In this document: positions 53,801 through 64,000 of the stretch, one piece after another
Position numbering within the stretch: position 1 is the stretch's first letter
Layout: every line of letters begins with the position of its first letter
Translations under genes and position numbers: made by a program
Notes under the pieces: model-generated
The model's input: the letters and a program-made list of their open reading frames with translations, nothing else
Database searches by the model: none
Told to the model about the DNA's origin: nothing
DNA from: Craspedostauros australis
Taxonomy: Eukaryota > Bacillariophyta > Bacillariophyceae > Mastogloiales > Achnanthaceae
DNA length: 64,000 nucleotides
Assembly (NCBI GenBank): GCA_026770025.1
Contig: JAMXDE010000006.1
Span: 1,860,001-1,924,000 of the forward strand
Direction of reading: 5' to 3'

Positions 53801-55386
53801 CGCCACACACTCCTCCAGTGAAGCAGCTCGATGCCCTCATTAACGCGATGCCGCCATCCAAGTCATGGGCGATGCAAGTTCATGATATGGTGGGTGAAGT
53901 CGATACCATCTCCCACTCTCTGCGATGCGGTACACTCATGGCGTGCAGCGATGGATCCGTAGCAGACGGGTGTGGCGCAGCAGGCGCAGTCATTCATGCC
54001 AGCCACCGGGGCGAAGAGGCGAGGCAATGGCTCGCCAACCGGACCCCAGCGACTAATGAGGTCATGCAGTCCCACCGGGCGGAGCTCGCTGGAATCTACG
54101 GAGTGTTCGTACTCATCGAAGCTGTCTGCGAAGCATGCAGTGTAAGGCAGGGCTCGATGACTTTGGGATGTGACAATCTAAGCGCGCTGAAGGCGCTCGA
54201 TGGCGACTGGCATCTGTCCCCGAGATCCACCGACGCGGATCTGCAGAGGGCGGTTCGAAACCTCAGCCAAGGCCTTCCAATTGAAGTCACAGGGAAGCAT
54301 GTGAAAGGGCACCAAGACGATGCCGCGGAATGGACAACCCTTGACGATTGGGCGAAGTTCAATATTGAGGCAGACAAACTGGCGGGCTCGGCGCGCGTGT
54401 CTCTTCCGGAAGCATGCGTCTATGGCGGAGCAATCCACAGGGAGCGGGTTTCCATCCACAGCAGGGGCAAATTGACGACGATTAGGTATGACAGCATCTT
54501 TGGGAGATCCACTGCAGGCGCGGCGATCGAAACCCTGACAGCACGGAAAGTCGTTGACCAAGGGGATCAAGTCCACTGGGACGCGGTCGCAGGAGGGCTC
54601 CGGTCTCTAGATCACACCAAGCGCATTTTCACTTTCAAGCTAGTGACAGGAGAGGCAGCGACAGGCCAACGCATGAAGCAATGGGGCCTGCGCGACTCCG
54701 ATAAGTGTCCCAATTGTGGGGAACCGGAGAGCAGCGCGCACTTCTGGGAATGCAAAGATCCCGTGAGAGTCCAAGCGGCCAGCCGACACGTCGAGGATAT
54801 CCGGAGTTGGATGCAGCGATACCCCACCAGCCCGGGAGTGACGCAAGCCGTCACCTCGACACTTCGCAGCCAAGTCAGCGGCACGGTGTTGCTGCAGCCG
54901 ACAGGCATGAGTGTTGCAATGAGGTCTGCCACTCAGAGTCAGGCGACAGTGGGACGCATGGCCCTTCGGAAGGGTTTGCTGTCCGCAGAATGGCACGCGC
55001 TGCAGGAGGCCTTTCTGGAGCAACAAGACACGAGAAAGATGGCCAAAAAGTGGTCCATCCAATTGGTGCGGCGAATATGGAAAATAGCATGGGAGCAATG
55101 GCAGGTGCGGAACGACGCATTATTCCATCAAGACGACTCGGCCGACGCCGAAATGGAGCAAGCGCTGCGAACACGTGTAGCTTCAATTCGGCAGTGCCTC
55201 GAGGAGTCCCCAGATAGCAACCAACGAATCGTCGACACCTCCCCAGGGGCGAGCGCGTCGGTACCGCAGATCGCTGTATGGCTGGAGCAAGCTGCTCGGC
55301 TGCTTGGCAAACCAGCTGCCCATGGCACGCTGAGTCGCTGGCTACGGTACAAGCAGCAAGTCCAACCAGACCAACCAAACGATTAG
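47834..55386 (+). pseudogene. LINE-1 coding region, main piece (ORF1-like, EN, RT, RNase H)
   Basis: Open from the Copia-2 edge to 55386 except for one in-frame TGA (53035-53037, after YNTQTV). ORF1-like core: about 47,850-49,480, then a coiled coil at about 49,560-49,720. APE-type endonuclease: about 49,900-50,700, with LNVGCL, LLSEIG, VIGSDIN, DGIWV and WDHR supplying the Asn, Glu, Asp and His positions. Reverse transcriptase: about 51,650-52,450, with SNDAKSCYDRMAHN, LQGLLQGLGISPAGW and FVDDTD (52,408-52,425). RNase H: about 53,930-54,400, with CSDGSVADG, HRAELAG, CDNLSALKAL and NIEADKLAG. A zinc knuckle CPNCGEPESSAHFWEC lies at about 54,703-54,750. ORF1-like and enzymatic parts share one frame, unlike two-ORF LINEs. 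The TGA lies between reverse transcriptase and RNase H in conserved sequence and probably kills the copy. Confidence 0.88.
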
Positions 55387-55566
55387 CGGCGGCGGATCCA
55401 CCTTCTCGCTGGGGCCTACATACATATACACACAGCAACGTCGAGTCCGTGCTCCCTTCCCGCCTGGCGGGAAGATTAAAGGAGGCGGAGAAAAGCGCCT
55501 ACGGCGCCGATGCCACAGTGGTAATCTAATCTTTGCGTTATTTATTTATTTATTTATTTATTTATT
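55387..55566 (+). other. LINE-1 3' UTR with hairpin and (TTTA)n tail
   Basis: About 150 bp of UTR followed by a TTTA microsatellite (about 55538-55566). It contains TCCGTGCTCCC, a perfect hairpin CTTCCCGCCTGGCGGGAAG at 55456-55474, and then GGAGGCGGAGAAAAGCGCC at about 55480-55499. The last sequence is identical in LINE-3. The hairpin differs from the LINE-3 hairpin by compensatory changes. It is probably the structure the LINE's own reverse transcriptase recognises. Confidence 0.75.
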
Positions 55567-56141
55567 TGGTCATGGAACAGCATGTTTGCTGCACCAGCAT
55601 TGAACCCAATCCTGGGGAACAACCTGTGCATTGTAGCTCCATCCGCTGCCATGATGGTTCTGCTCAATGGTTATTGCGTTGATTGATGTGCTGTCCGTCG
55701 TCTTTGCTTGTCTGGTCTTCGGACCATCTGACTCTTTGGCTGTTCCAAATGGTCAGGTTGCTTTCTCTCTCCACAGTGTCCTGTGGCATGCTCATCGATG
55801 CGTCGTGCAGCGCTCTGTGACCGTACACAGAAGCAACAGGCAGAGCGTAGTGCAAACGACTCCAACCTCTTGTCTTCAACTCGTTGCATGCCTTGTCTCC
55901 GTTCTCTGACCAATGGATATAGCTGATAAACTCAAGCAATCTGGTGGTGCAATTGTACTTGCGTACAAACACAGCTGGGCGATGAAACGAGGCGCGTTGA
56001 GAAAAGAGAAGAGTGTGCGACACGAGAAGGGTGTCGTAAAAGCATGAGAGAAACCGTGGCGCAATGCCTGGGTGAAAACTCTCGTTACGTGTTCGCAGTG
56101 CGTGCACAAAAGATTTGGGTCTTTTGCGGGCGCCGCTCTAT
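55567..56141. other. Unassigned stretch between LINE-1 and copy C
   Basis: About 575 bp. The minus strand is open for 147 codons (55664-56107) with no domain I recognise. It does not match any other part of the window that I could see. It could be host intergenic DNA or the edge of another old element. Confidence 0.35.
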
Positions 56142-56148
56142 GACCCCA

Positions 56149-56295
56149 CTTAGTGAGTCGACCTGCACTTTGTTACGGGACTCCAGAACTTTTGTCTCAG
56201 ATATCCAAACAACGTACATATTCGTATTCTCCTACCTCTCTTTATAAATAATTAACCATTACATTTTTGAGATAGATCCTATTTTAAGTTTTATG
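56149..56295 (+). repeat. Left terminal inverted repeat of copy C
   Basis: Almost identical to 4979-5125 of copy B, including the tip CTTAGTGAGTCGACCTGC. This fixes the end of the element independently of copy B. Confidence 0.85.
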
Positions 56296-57993
56296 GACCC
56301 GACAATGTGCGCATTTTTAGACTGCTTTAGGGACTCGGCCGTCTTCTACCGACTACATCGATCCAATTTAACCCTTTGCTGTTCTTTGTTTCTGCAACTT
56401 TGTTCCGATTTTGAATTGTTTAGTCTCTTTTTCAGGTGTTCGGATGAGACCATCCAACAGTCCATCCACGATAGCACTAGTTGTAGAATGTTGGGGGAAG
56501 CGGCGAATGCGTGTTTACGTTAATTGCACAATGTGCTTGTCCAATCCGTCATCGACGTCACGAAATTGGATACTTCGTCATGAAACACCAATCATATCAC
56601 GATGCGGAAAATCATCAGGTCTGCTTCGTCGTGGCGAAGTGGTTGAGAAGGGTTGGTACTCCTCGAGTGTTTTGTGTAGTGGTCTTTTTGGACATTCGGT
56701 ACAATTGGAGGTAAATCTCCACATCCCCCAACATGTGAGGCCGGTTGAGAGTGGCAAACTCGACACACCGACATGGAAGTGGAGCAACACCAAAAAAACA
56801 CCACAATGGCCGTCGAACGGTATGCTTGGCGCCGCAACAACCAGGCGGCCAATTCAAGATCCAAGCACATCGCCGTCATCTCCACGCAACGTTTGATGGG
56901 TGGACGAACAGAGGTGGGGAGAGGGGTTGATTTGGGGCCGTCGTAGGCCCCCAAAATACGATCACAATTTGGCCCCAAATCGGCTGGTTGGTTTTGGCCA
57001 ATGTGTGACACACACAGACCATATCAGCGCCTATGGATGCGCAGGATGCCTCGAGAAGGCCAATATGAAGGCACCCTCGAAGTTTGAGGGCCGCGGAGCA
57101 CCGGGAAGGTGTCCGCGCAGAGGCAAAGGTGGTTTTGAGGAGTTTTGGTTGGGGCTCGCGCAGCACCGGTCGCGTGGCTTTGGCGGTGAGGGGCGATGGG
57201 ACGACGCCCCTCAATCGTCAAGCCACCCATACAAGATGCGTGCGGCATCAATTGAAGATGCACGTCGTGAAGCATGCTCTTCTCAAGTTGTCTGGAAGAC
57301 GCTGCAGCCAACCATATCTGCGGAATGGTCATGTTTGGTGGGAGCAATAAATGCACCACCACATCATCATATGGAGGTGCATCACGTCGGCCATGCACTC
57401 CCAGCCCAGTCTGGATGCATCTGCGTGTCGCCATGGAGTGTGGTAATTCACGAGGAGCGCTTGGAGGGGGTGAAAGGATCGTATGGATGAGATACGGATC
57501 CGTATCTGAACTGCATCCACATCGAAAATGATTTTTCGAACATGCTCTGTTTCAGTGTGTGGATGCATTGCTGCATGCAGAGCCAATATCTGTGGCCATG
57601 CTTCATGGAGCGGATAGCTGGGAGGTATGCAGAGCGAATGGTATGCACATTTTTCTGAAATACAAGGATGATGATGATGATCATGTGTGCTCATTGGAGG
57701 GCAACATTGTGGCATCAACAATTTTTTCTCGAATCCACCACACAACACACAGCAAACCAACATGACTTCCAAAATATGTTCTATATTCATTTAACTTCGA
57801 TATTCTGATTAACAGATAGCCAGCCGTCTGAATGCAATGTTTACATTTAATTTTAAGCGATGTGTTGTTGAGATATAGCATGATAAGCCGATATTTGGAT
57901 GTGTTTTTTGGATGGCCTCTAGACTCGTTGTAGTAGCATGGTCTGCCACCCACAAAACTCCACAACTCGTGTTATCGCGGCGATGCACACCCC
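56296..57993. other. Conserved non-coding 3' region of copy C
   Basis: Matches copy B 5126-6822 at roughly 90% by eye, with substitutions not biased to third codon positions. The long plus-strand frame seen in copy B is interrupted here by a stop at about 56,897. It ends with ACAACTCGTGTTATCGCGG near 57,963. Confidence 0.55.
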
Positions 57994-59171
57994 TCACAAA
58001 ATTTTCGTGCCATCATCATCCAACACAGCCTCACTTTCTGCATTCGCCTTCACTGTGTGAGCATCACACCACCTCTGATTCTCCAATTCCTCTTCCTCTC
58101 TCTGCAACTCCTCTTCGATTCGTTCCTCCTCTGTTCCATCTGGCACATTATTGATGGCCACGATTGCAGATGCTGTTACTGTTGCTTTGCTTGTTGTGTT
58201 GGTGGTGGTGGTGGTCAGTGTTGTGGTGGTTTCCGTCTTGATGAGGGCAGCCTGCTTCTTTTCTTTGCGTTGTTTGGCACTGTACGCCGCAAACAGCGAC
58301 GATTTGACACGCATGGGATTTGCGTGCAGTTGCACGTACCAGTCAGTTTTGGTTCTTGCGTTGTTCATCAGTTTCTCATGTGCTTCGTGCTCCGATGGCC
58401 TGTTTTTGGGGTCCTTCGCGGACGCTTCACAGATGTCCTTCAACTTGTCCGCGATGTAGTCTGGTAGTTTGGCGTTGGTCCGTGTTGTTTTGCTTGCCCA
58501 ACCTGGCACTGCGAGTGGTGGGTGTTCGGTTTCCGCGGTCTGGTCTTGTAGTGCTGTGGTGTGATCGGATGGTAGATGTTGTTGTCCGTCTTGGAGGGCT
58601 TTGCCGATCGCGAACGCCTTGCTCTCTGTTGCTGTGCGCCCCATTTTGCGCGTCTTGTCCGTTTTCCTGGACGATTCGGACGTGATCGGCAGCTTGTCGG
58701 ACGTGTGCGAATTGGCAGGGACGACACCCAACTCGTTGATGATCCACCCTTCCCATTCAGCGCTCTTGACCACGACGTCTTCCGTGATACCAGATGCAGC
58801 CACCAACCGCGCCTGGTCATCATCATACTTCACCTCGTGAGTTTGACGTACCTGTTGCCCATTCGCGCGGAATCGTCTTTTTGGTGCGCCAGGAAGCGTC
58901 GTGATGTTGCCTTGGAGGGACGACGCGTTGGCAAGTACCGTGGTTGTCCCCGCGATGCTGCCGGCTTGGAGCGCGAGGAAGAGTTGGAACGGGGTCTTGA
59001 TGTCCTTGCCACTTTGCACGTATTTTCGCAGTACACGTGTGATGTACGCGAAGTGGGTGTCCAGCATGCTCTTACCGGTTTGGGCCTCCGTGTAGATCCA
59101 CATGATGATTTTGGCCGCGTTTCGTGTCGCAAGGTTCTTGTTGAGTTTGGACGTGATGAGCGCGATGTGCT
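57994..59171 (-). pseudogene. Copy C transposase, C-terminal 390 residues (truncated)
   Basis: Open and very close to the copy B product from about residue 784 to the end. It keeps the catalytic Glu in IYTEAQTGKSMLDTHF and the Lys/Glu-rich tail. Relative to copy B it carries a short in-frame insertion (DKLPIT, near 58,690). The two Asp positions and the Cys cluster lie in the part lost to, or displaced by, the Copia-3 insertion. Over 7201-7440 of copy B I counted about 4 differences in 240 nt, much less than in the flanking non-coding part. It is non-functional as it stands. Confidence 0.85.
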
Positions 59172-59988
59172 TGTTGGAAATCCGGGGTTATAGTAGTAGA
59201 CTAATCTGTTATCAGTCTGTACCGTTTTAGAACTGTGAGCACAACATGCTCATCTCCTTTCGATTCCAATTCACAACAAGCATGATCTGCAGTAGCCACC
59301 CGAGATTACACCCTTCAGCTTGGCTCCTTTCGTCTGCATCTTCATCTTGCTTTCATCGTGGTTCATCGCTTGCTTGGCTGAGGATTGGAGAGCACCTACA
59401 TTCGTCAAGTTCATACTCGTAGACCTGTAGGTACCTCTCCTTCGGTCTCTTGTCACCTCACTGGTCCCACTTCATTTCAGTTCCTCCCTCCTGTCATCTC
59501 GATGGTTGCCTTTGGATGCTTGGAACTTATTGTCATCTGGATCGTGGTCTTGGGTGAATAGGGATCGCCTCTGTTTCGCTTTCTCACATTAGGTTCTCAG
59601 GGACGCGTCGACTTGTTCAGATATATTGGTTGTCGCGCTCATTCGATTCACTCAGGGCTGGTGTGTTGCCATCGTCATAGATCTCTCGGTTCCCGACCGT
59701 TATCGGGACATGGCCGAGTAGGCCACTGGATGAGGGTGCTTGGATGTCGCATAAGACAGGTAAGGCCATTGGGCTGTCCGAGTGCAACTGGTCGATTGCT
59801 AGGTTGCGGTTTGTCTGGGAGATGCTATTGGGGGTTGCGGCAATCGTGGGTATCTTTGCACTTAATACCATTCCGGTTCCAGTCAGTCCTCATGGGAGCT
59901 GCGGCAGAATACGGTATCTTTGCAAAGTCGTACCCCCGATTCCTGACACCCTTCCATTGTCGCACCACCATACTCACTCACACACACA
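59172..59988 (-). repeat. Copia-3 left (3') LTR
   Basis: About 817 bp. The left edge is sharp because it breaks the copy C transposase. The right edge is inferred from the TG...CA rule and the adjoining purine-rich stretch (minus strand) at about 59991-60020. Confidence 0.7.
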
Positions 59989-60044
59989 AATCGTCTCTCG
60001 TCTTACTCCCTTGTCTCGCTCTTGCACTCATCTCTTCTGTCCCA

Positions 60045-63000
60045 TTAATCCATGGTCAATCTCAATTGAATGATGCTCCCTTTGTGTCTGTCGTAGATCT
60101 CCTTCTTTGTGTTCTTGGTGAAGCCGTCTGCGATGTTGTCCTCTGAGCGCACAAATTGAATTCGTGCCTCTCCGTTGTCTATCAGCTCCCGAGTGAAATG
60201 ATGTCGTATATCGATGTGTCTCGTTCGCGCTGATGTCGACGGATTGGAGGCAATGAAGATAGCCCCCACATTGTCCACGTACACATCCGCTGGTTTGGTC
60301 ATCGTCAACCCGATGTCCTCCATTAGCTGCGTGAGGAAGCGAATCTCTTTTCCTGCTTCTGACAGCGCGACGTATTCCGCCTCTGTCGAGCTGAGAGTTA
60401 CACTTCGTTGTGCCTTCGATCTCCATACGATGGGCACCCCTTGCAGTAGGACGAGATGTCCCCCGACACTGATCCGGTTATCCTTGTCTCCCGCAAACTC
60501 GCTGTCTGCGTAGATCTCGATCTTCCATGCGTCGTTCTCCAGCGGGGTTGGTTGCATTCGTAGTCCGTAGTCCCTTGTGTCCGATACGAACTTCATTACT
60601 CGTAGCATCTCCTTGTATGCTGCAGCTGATGGTCCGTCCAGCACCTTGGTAAGTTCGCGCACCGCATTCGCAATGTCTGGTCGCGAGTGCTTCACCAAGT
60701 ATAGCAGCATACCTACTCCGCTTCGGTATCTGCTGTGTCGGTCACTGTCCACTTTGGGTAGGTCGTTGTTTCTCTGGATACCCTGTCCTGGTGTTCCTGG
60801 AGTTCCGTATCGTTGTAGAGTCAGCACGTCATCCTTGAATGTATCGATGATGTTCTTGATGATGTGTGGCTGGTTCACCCAACAGTTCGACTGATCGTTG
60901 TTGAAGATGATCTTGCAGCTGAGGTAGTCTTCGAGGTCGTTCTCCACCTTGATTCCGAATTGCTCAGCTTTGATGTCGATGGTTAGTTGCTTCAACTCCT
61001 CCTTTTCTCCGATGCATAGGCAGTCGTCGACGTAGGTGCCTATCAGCAGTAGTCTCCCTTCCTGATTCCGAATCAGAAGGCATGGATCCACTTTGCTCTG
61101 TCGAAATCCCAGCTTGAGTAGAATATCGACCAGCTTTTTGTTCCATTGTCGCGCGCTCTGCACTAGTCCGTAGATGGTCTTCTTGAGCAGCAAGCATTCG
61201 TCGGCCTCATGCCTCATCCCCTTTGGGCATTGCATGTAGATCTCTTCGTCAAGTTCTCCATGTAAGAATGCTGTCTCGAAGTCGATGATCATACTATCCA
61301 TGTGCAGCAGCATCTTCATAGTGAGCATGATGCGGTAGGTTGCATCATGAATCACTGGTGCGTGGTGTGCTGAGAAGTCCACTCCTGCGATCTGTGAGTA
61401 GCCGCAGGCGACGAGTCTGGCCCGGAAGACTCCGTTCCTCTTCTCCTTGAATACCCACTTGGTCTTCACGCATCGCCGATCCCTCGGCATTCGGTTCCTC
61501 TTGATCTTCTCCCATACTCCTCTTCTGGTCATATCGTTGAACTCCTTATTGATGGCCTCTCTCCACTTCGTTCTCTTCTCGGGATCTGCATGGTCCCAGC
61601 ATTCTTCGAAGGTGGTAGGGTCCAGCATCATAGCTACGCTTGCTTGCTCGGGTCTGACTCGATCATTTGTCACTTGGCTCGCAGCGATGAAGTCATCCAA
61701 TCTCATCTTTCCGTGAGTGGTGTCTATCATCATCCCTGCGACGTCTCTGTTGAACATCGACCCGTCTGTATGGAAGCTCGGCCCCTCTGTCGCCGCTGTT
61801 TCGGCTTCTGTCTCTTGGGCAGTCTCTTGCTTCTCCTCGTCAGATTCCGATGCTTCGCTGGATCCGTAGTCTCTGTCCTCCTTAGGGACGGGCGAATTGT
61901 TATACCCTGCGAGATCTCTGACCATTCTTGGTACGTACGCAACAGGTGTTGCGACTGGAGTCGAGGGCGGTTCTTGCTCTACCGTTCTTTCCTCGCTCCT
62001 TCCATCCTCGTCCCTTCCGGATTCATCGCCGACGTCTTCGTCTGGTTCCTGATCCTCCTGGACGGGTAGCAGATCGTCCTGCTCTACCGCAGCATCTTCT
62101 GAATCTCCTTGTTCTCTAGTTCTGCTGCGCTGGTCATCATCATCGGTCTCTATGTCACTCATACTGTCCGATTGACGAAGCCAAGTCACTCCTCTCTCTG
62201 GAGACGAGTCTCTTGATGAGGAGTCGTCGTCTGCGTTCATTACTCTGGATCTGCTGGCATCCTTAATACCTTTGAACTCTCCATACGACTTATTCAACCA
62301 TGTTATGTCTCGAGTCATCAGGATTCTTGAGGTAGCAAGGTTCATCATGCGGTACACTCCTTTCGCGTGCGACTCTCCGTATCCCACGAACATGGCAGGT
62401 TTGGAGCGGTCGTCTAGCTTGGCCTTGATAGTCTGTCCACCGATGTGTACCATCCCCATCTCGCCGAACACACGCAGGTCATTTGCATACTTCGGGACTT
62501 TTCCGTTTAACAGTATACACGCTGGCTCCCTTGACTTCGTGCCAATGATGTTCTCCAGCTGCGTTGCCGTGTGAGCAGCCTCTGCCCACAGCTTCCCTCG
62601 CGTTGTTTTTGGTAGATGGGTTTGGTTCAGCATGGCGCGTACTTTGCCGTAGAGTGTCGCGAATTTCCTTTCGACGCGACCGTTCTGTTGGGGAGTCGAT
62701 GCCGCAGTGTACTCGAAGGTTGGGGCGAATCCCTTGTTAAGTAAGAGTTTCTCTGTAGAACGATTCTCTCCTGCGTTGTCACATCTGACATTTTGAACCG
62801 TTACTCGCTGATTCGCCTGGAGCCATTGGAACAACAAAAGCATCTTCGACCCCACGTCGCTCTTCTCTGTGATGAAGTAACTCCAGCAGTAGTCACTGTA
62901 ATCGTCGATCACAAGAAGCCAGTATTTGCCCCTTCCCAGGCTGTGTGTCTGAACGCTTGATGTGTCCATGAACAATCGATCCCCGACTCCTTTCGCTCGT

Positions 63001-63995
63001 TGTTGAGTCGCTTTCGACATCGGTCTCTGTCGCGATTTCCCAATCGCGCAGTCAACACACACTTTCAGTTTTCCTGTCACGTTCCAACCGTACCTCCCTG
63101 CTGTTCGAGAGATGGTGTACGCGTCAACGTGGCCTAACATTTTATGAATTGTGTTGATGTCGATTGGTGCGTCGGTCGACACGCCAACATGAGCTTGGTC
63201 GTTGGCCTTGGCGTTGCTCACCATGTTCACTCCACATACGAAACCGCTCTGGGTTGCCATGATGCGGTCGAAGCTGATGCGCACGCTGCCTTTCTTCAGG
63301 CTGATCACAATGCCGCGGTTGCTGATGTCGAAACCATTCTCGAGAGCTTTGTTAATGCTCAGTAGGTTCACCCACAGTTTCGGCACGTACTTCACTGACT
63401 TGAGCACAACGATGGATGTCTTTCCGTTCTTCTGCATGACGGTCATGCGCTTGTCCCCAACCTTGGTTGCCTTGAGGAAGCGTCCGCTTCCGATCTTCAC
63501 GTCCTGATCGGAGACGCGAACGTTGGTCATTCCTTCGTCGCTGTTGGTGAGGTGGCATGATGCGCCCGAATCCCCCAACCAGGTGTTGGTCTCATAGCTG
63601 TCCGGTGCGATGGAAGAGCGCCTTGCGCTCACATGGTCCGTGTTGCCGACCACCATGGCTACCTCGTGTTGGTCTGTGCGTTCAGAGTAGATTGGTAGCA
63701 CCCAGTGCTCCGGCTTTGGGTCTCTGACTCCGCTGTCACTTTGGTGATGGGTCCAACGGATGGAGTTCGCGGCATGGAGGGTCATGCACGAAATCAGATC
63801 GCTGGGGAAGGGTTGGAAGTGACGAGACTCCAAGCTGTTGTTGATGTTGCACGGGTTGCGACACACACCCAATGTGGTGATCATCCCGATCTCGTGTAGC
63901 TTGAAGTACACCGTGCGCGGCTCGATCTGTAGCTCGCGGTCTTGAGTGTGGGTGGCTACAGCATCGTAGCACAATAGGGCGAGTTCGTTTCGCAC
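60045..63995 (-). CDS. Copia-3 polyprotein (partial): protease, integrase, RT, RNase H
   Basis: 1316 residues visible and open to the window edge. The protease signature WLGDSGASCHLT is near residue 140. Integrase with its HHCC motif (MLGHVDAY) and core (CDNAGENRS, STPQQNGRVERK) is at about residues 290-560. An acidic spacer is at about 600-780. Reverse transcriptase at about 840-1080 has GTYVDDCLC. RNase H at about 1150-1300 has WRSKAQRSVTLSSTEAEY. Domain order is that of Copia. The protein differs throughout from Copia-1/2, so it is a separate family. gag lies beyond the right edge. Confidence 0.9.
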   Translation of the reverse strand: MRNELALLCYDAVATHTQDRELQIEPRTVYFKLHEIGMITTLGVCRNPCNINNSLESRHFQPFPSDLISCMTLHAANSIRWTHHQSDSGVRDPKPEHWVLPIYSERTDQHEVAMVVGNTDHVSARRSSIAPDSYETNTWLGDSGASCHLTNSDEGMTNVRVSDQDVKIGSGRFLKATKVGDKRMTVMQKNGKTSIVVLKSVKYVPKLWVNLLSINKALENGFDISNRGIVISLKKGSVRISFDRIMATQSGFVCGVNMVSNAKANDQAHVGVSTDAPIDINTIHKMLGHVDAYTISRTAGRYGWNVTGKLKVCVDCAIGKSRQRPMSKATQQRAKGVGDRLFMDTSSVQTHSLGRGKYWLLVIDDYSDYCWSYFITEKSDVGSKMLLLFQWLQANQRVTVQNVRCDNAGENRSTEKLLLNKGFAPTFEYTAASTPQQNGRVERKFATLYGKVRAMLNQTHLPKTTRGKLWAEAAHTATQLENIIGTKSREPACILLNGKVPKYANDLRVFGEMGMVHIGGQTIKAKLDDRSKPAMFVGYGESHAKGVYRMMNLATSRILMTRDITWLNKSYGEFKGIKDASRSRVMNADDDSSSRDSSPERGVTWLRQSDSMSDIETDDDDQRSRTREQGDSEDAAVEQDDLLPVQEDQEPDEDVGDESGRDEDGRSEERTVEQEPPSTPVATPVAYVPRMVRDLAGYNNSPVPKEDRDYGSSEASESDEEKQETAQETEAETAATEGPSFHTDGSMFNRDVAGMMIDTTHGKMRLDDFIAASQVTNDRVRPEQASVAMMLDPTTFEECWDHADPEKRTKWREAINKEFNDMTRRGVWEKIKRNRMPRDRRCVKTKWVFKEKRNGVFRARLVACGYSQIAGVDFSAHHAPVIHDATYRIMLTMKMLLHMDSMIIDFETAFLHGELDEEIYMQCPKGMRHEADECLLLKKTIYGLVQSARQWNKKLVDILLKLGFRQSKVDPCLLIRNQEGRLLLIGTYVDDCLCIGEKEELKQLTIDIKAEQFGIKVENDLEDYLSCKIIFNNDQSNCWVNQPHIIKNIIDTFKDDVLTLQRYGTPGTPGQGIQRNNDLPKVDSDRHSRYRSGVGMLLYLVKHSRPDIANAVRELTKVLDGPSAAAYKEMLRVMKFVSDTRDYGLRMQPTPLENDAWKIEIYADSEFAGDKDNRISVGGHLVLLQGVPIVWRSKAQRSVTLSSTEAEYVALSEAGKEIRFLTQLMEDIGLTMTKPADVYVDNVGAIFIASNPSTSARTRHIDIRHHFTRELIDNGEARIQFVRSEDNIADGFTKNTKKEIYDRHKGSIIQLRLTMD

Positions 63996-64000
63996 CTCAT

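Larger units (their letters stand above)
39311..55566 (+). mobile_element. LINE-1: near-complete LINE, split by Copia-2
   Basis: A non-LTR retrotransposon of about 8.4 kb without its insert. Order: short 5' UTR, one long coding frame from the ATG at 39415 to 55386 with a single in-frame stop at 53035-53037, then a 3' UTR with a hairpin and a (TTTA)n tail ending at 55566. Copia-2 occupies 39965-47827 and one target duplication. Coding parts are ORF1-like, APE-type endonuclease, reverse transcriptase, RNase H and a zinc knuckle. The left edge is approximate. The clade is uncertain; an RNase H domain suggests the I/Ingi side of the LINE tree. Confidence 0.85.
56142..59171 (-). mobile_element. 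Copy C: unnamed DDE transposon, cut by Copia-3
   Basis: Homologous to copy B over about 3 kb (B 4972-7990). It has the left terminal repeat (56149-56295), the 1.7-kb non-coding part and the C-terminal third of the transposase. It ends abruptly at the Copia-3 LTR at 59172. The right half may lie beyond the window. Same orientation as copy B. The bases TATGACCCCA just outside the repeat tip are shared with copy B. Confidence 0.85.
59172..64000 (-). mobile_element. Copia-3: LTR retrotransposon running past the window end
   Basis: Ty1/Copia element of a family distinct from Copia-1/2. The LTR at the left (3') side is about 59172-59988 (TGTTGGAAATCC to CACACACA). The coding part from 60045 to beyond 63995 is open throughout what is visible, so this portion looks whole. 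The gag start and the second LTR lie outside the window. It was inserted into copy C. Confidence 0.9.

Overview
The window looks like transposon-packed nuclear DNA of a microbial eukaryote. A stramenopile, most likely a diatom, fits best: intronless host gene, Copia polyproteins resembling diatom families, a multi-gene Harbinger element, and a membrane-anchored methyltransferase of a type common in algae. The species call is inference. Only one convincing host gene is present (11424-12620, + strand, methyltransferase). No tRNA, rRNA or CRISPR array was seen.

Layout. 1-1850: old non-coding repeat debris with a striking palindrome triplet. 1855-4923: decayed copy A of an unnamed DDE-type DNA transposon, itself hit by a 707-bp LTR-like insertion. 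4979-11015: copy B of the same family, about 6 kb with 147-bp terminal inverted repeats and an open 1173-residue transposase gene. 11424-12620: the host gene. 12725-13340: 3' end of a LINE (LINE-3). 13341-29393: an old Copia element (Copia-1), split by a complete-looking 8.2-kb PIF/Harbinger-type element (17593-25777) with four genes and several satellite arrays. 29617-33236: a piggyBac-type transposon with two in-frame stops. 33316-39310: a short repeat, LINE-2 fragments, a lone Copia LTR and a gag-side fragment of another Copia-like element. 39311-55566: LINE-1, a nearly open LINE with ORF1-like, endonuclease, reverse transcriptase and RNase H regions, split by a young Copia element (Copia-2, 39965-47827). 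56142-59171: copy C of the unnamed transposon, cut off by Copia-3 (59172 to beyond the window end).

The nesting gives a relative history. LINE-3 predates Copia-1, which predates the Harbinger element. LINE-1 predates Copia-2, whose LTRs differ at only about 3 of 795 sites. Copy C predates Copia-3, and copy A predates its LTR-like insertion.

The best candidate for something undescribed is the A/B/C transposon family. Three copies keep the same D, D, E positions and a terminal tip shared among their ends, and its coding part is conserved much better than its non-coding part. Second is the LINE 3' hairpin, whose stem shows two compensatory base-pair changes between LINE-1 and LINE-3. Third is the four-gene Harbinger element with satellite arrays at both ends.
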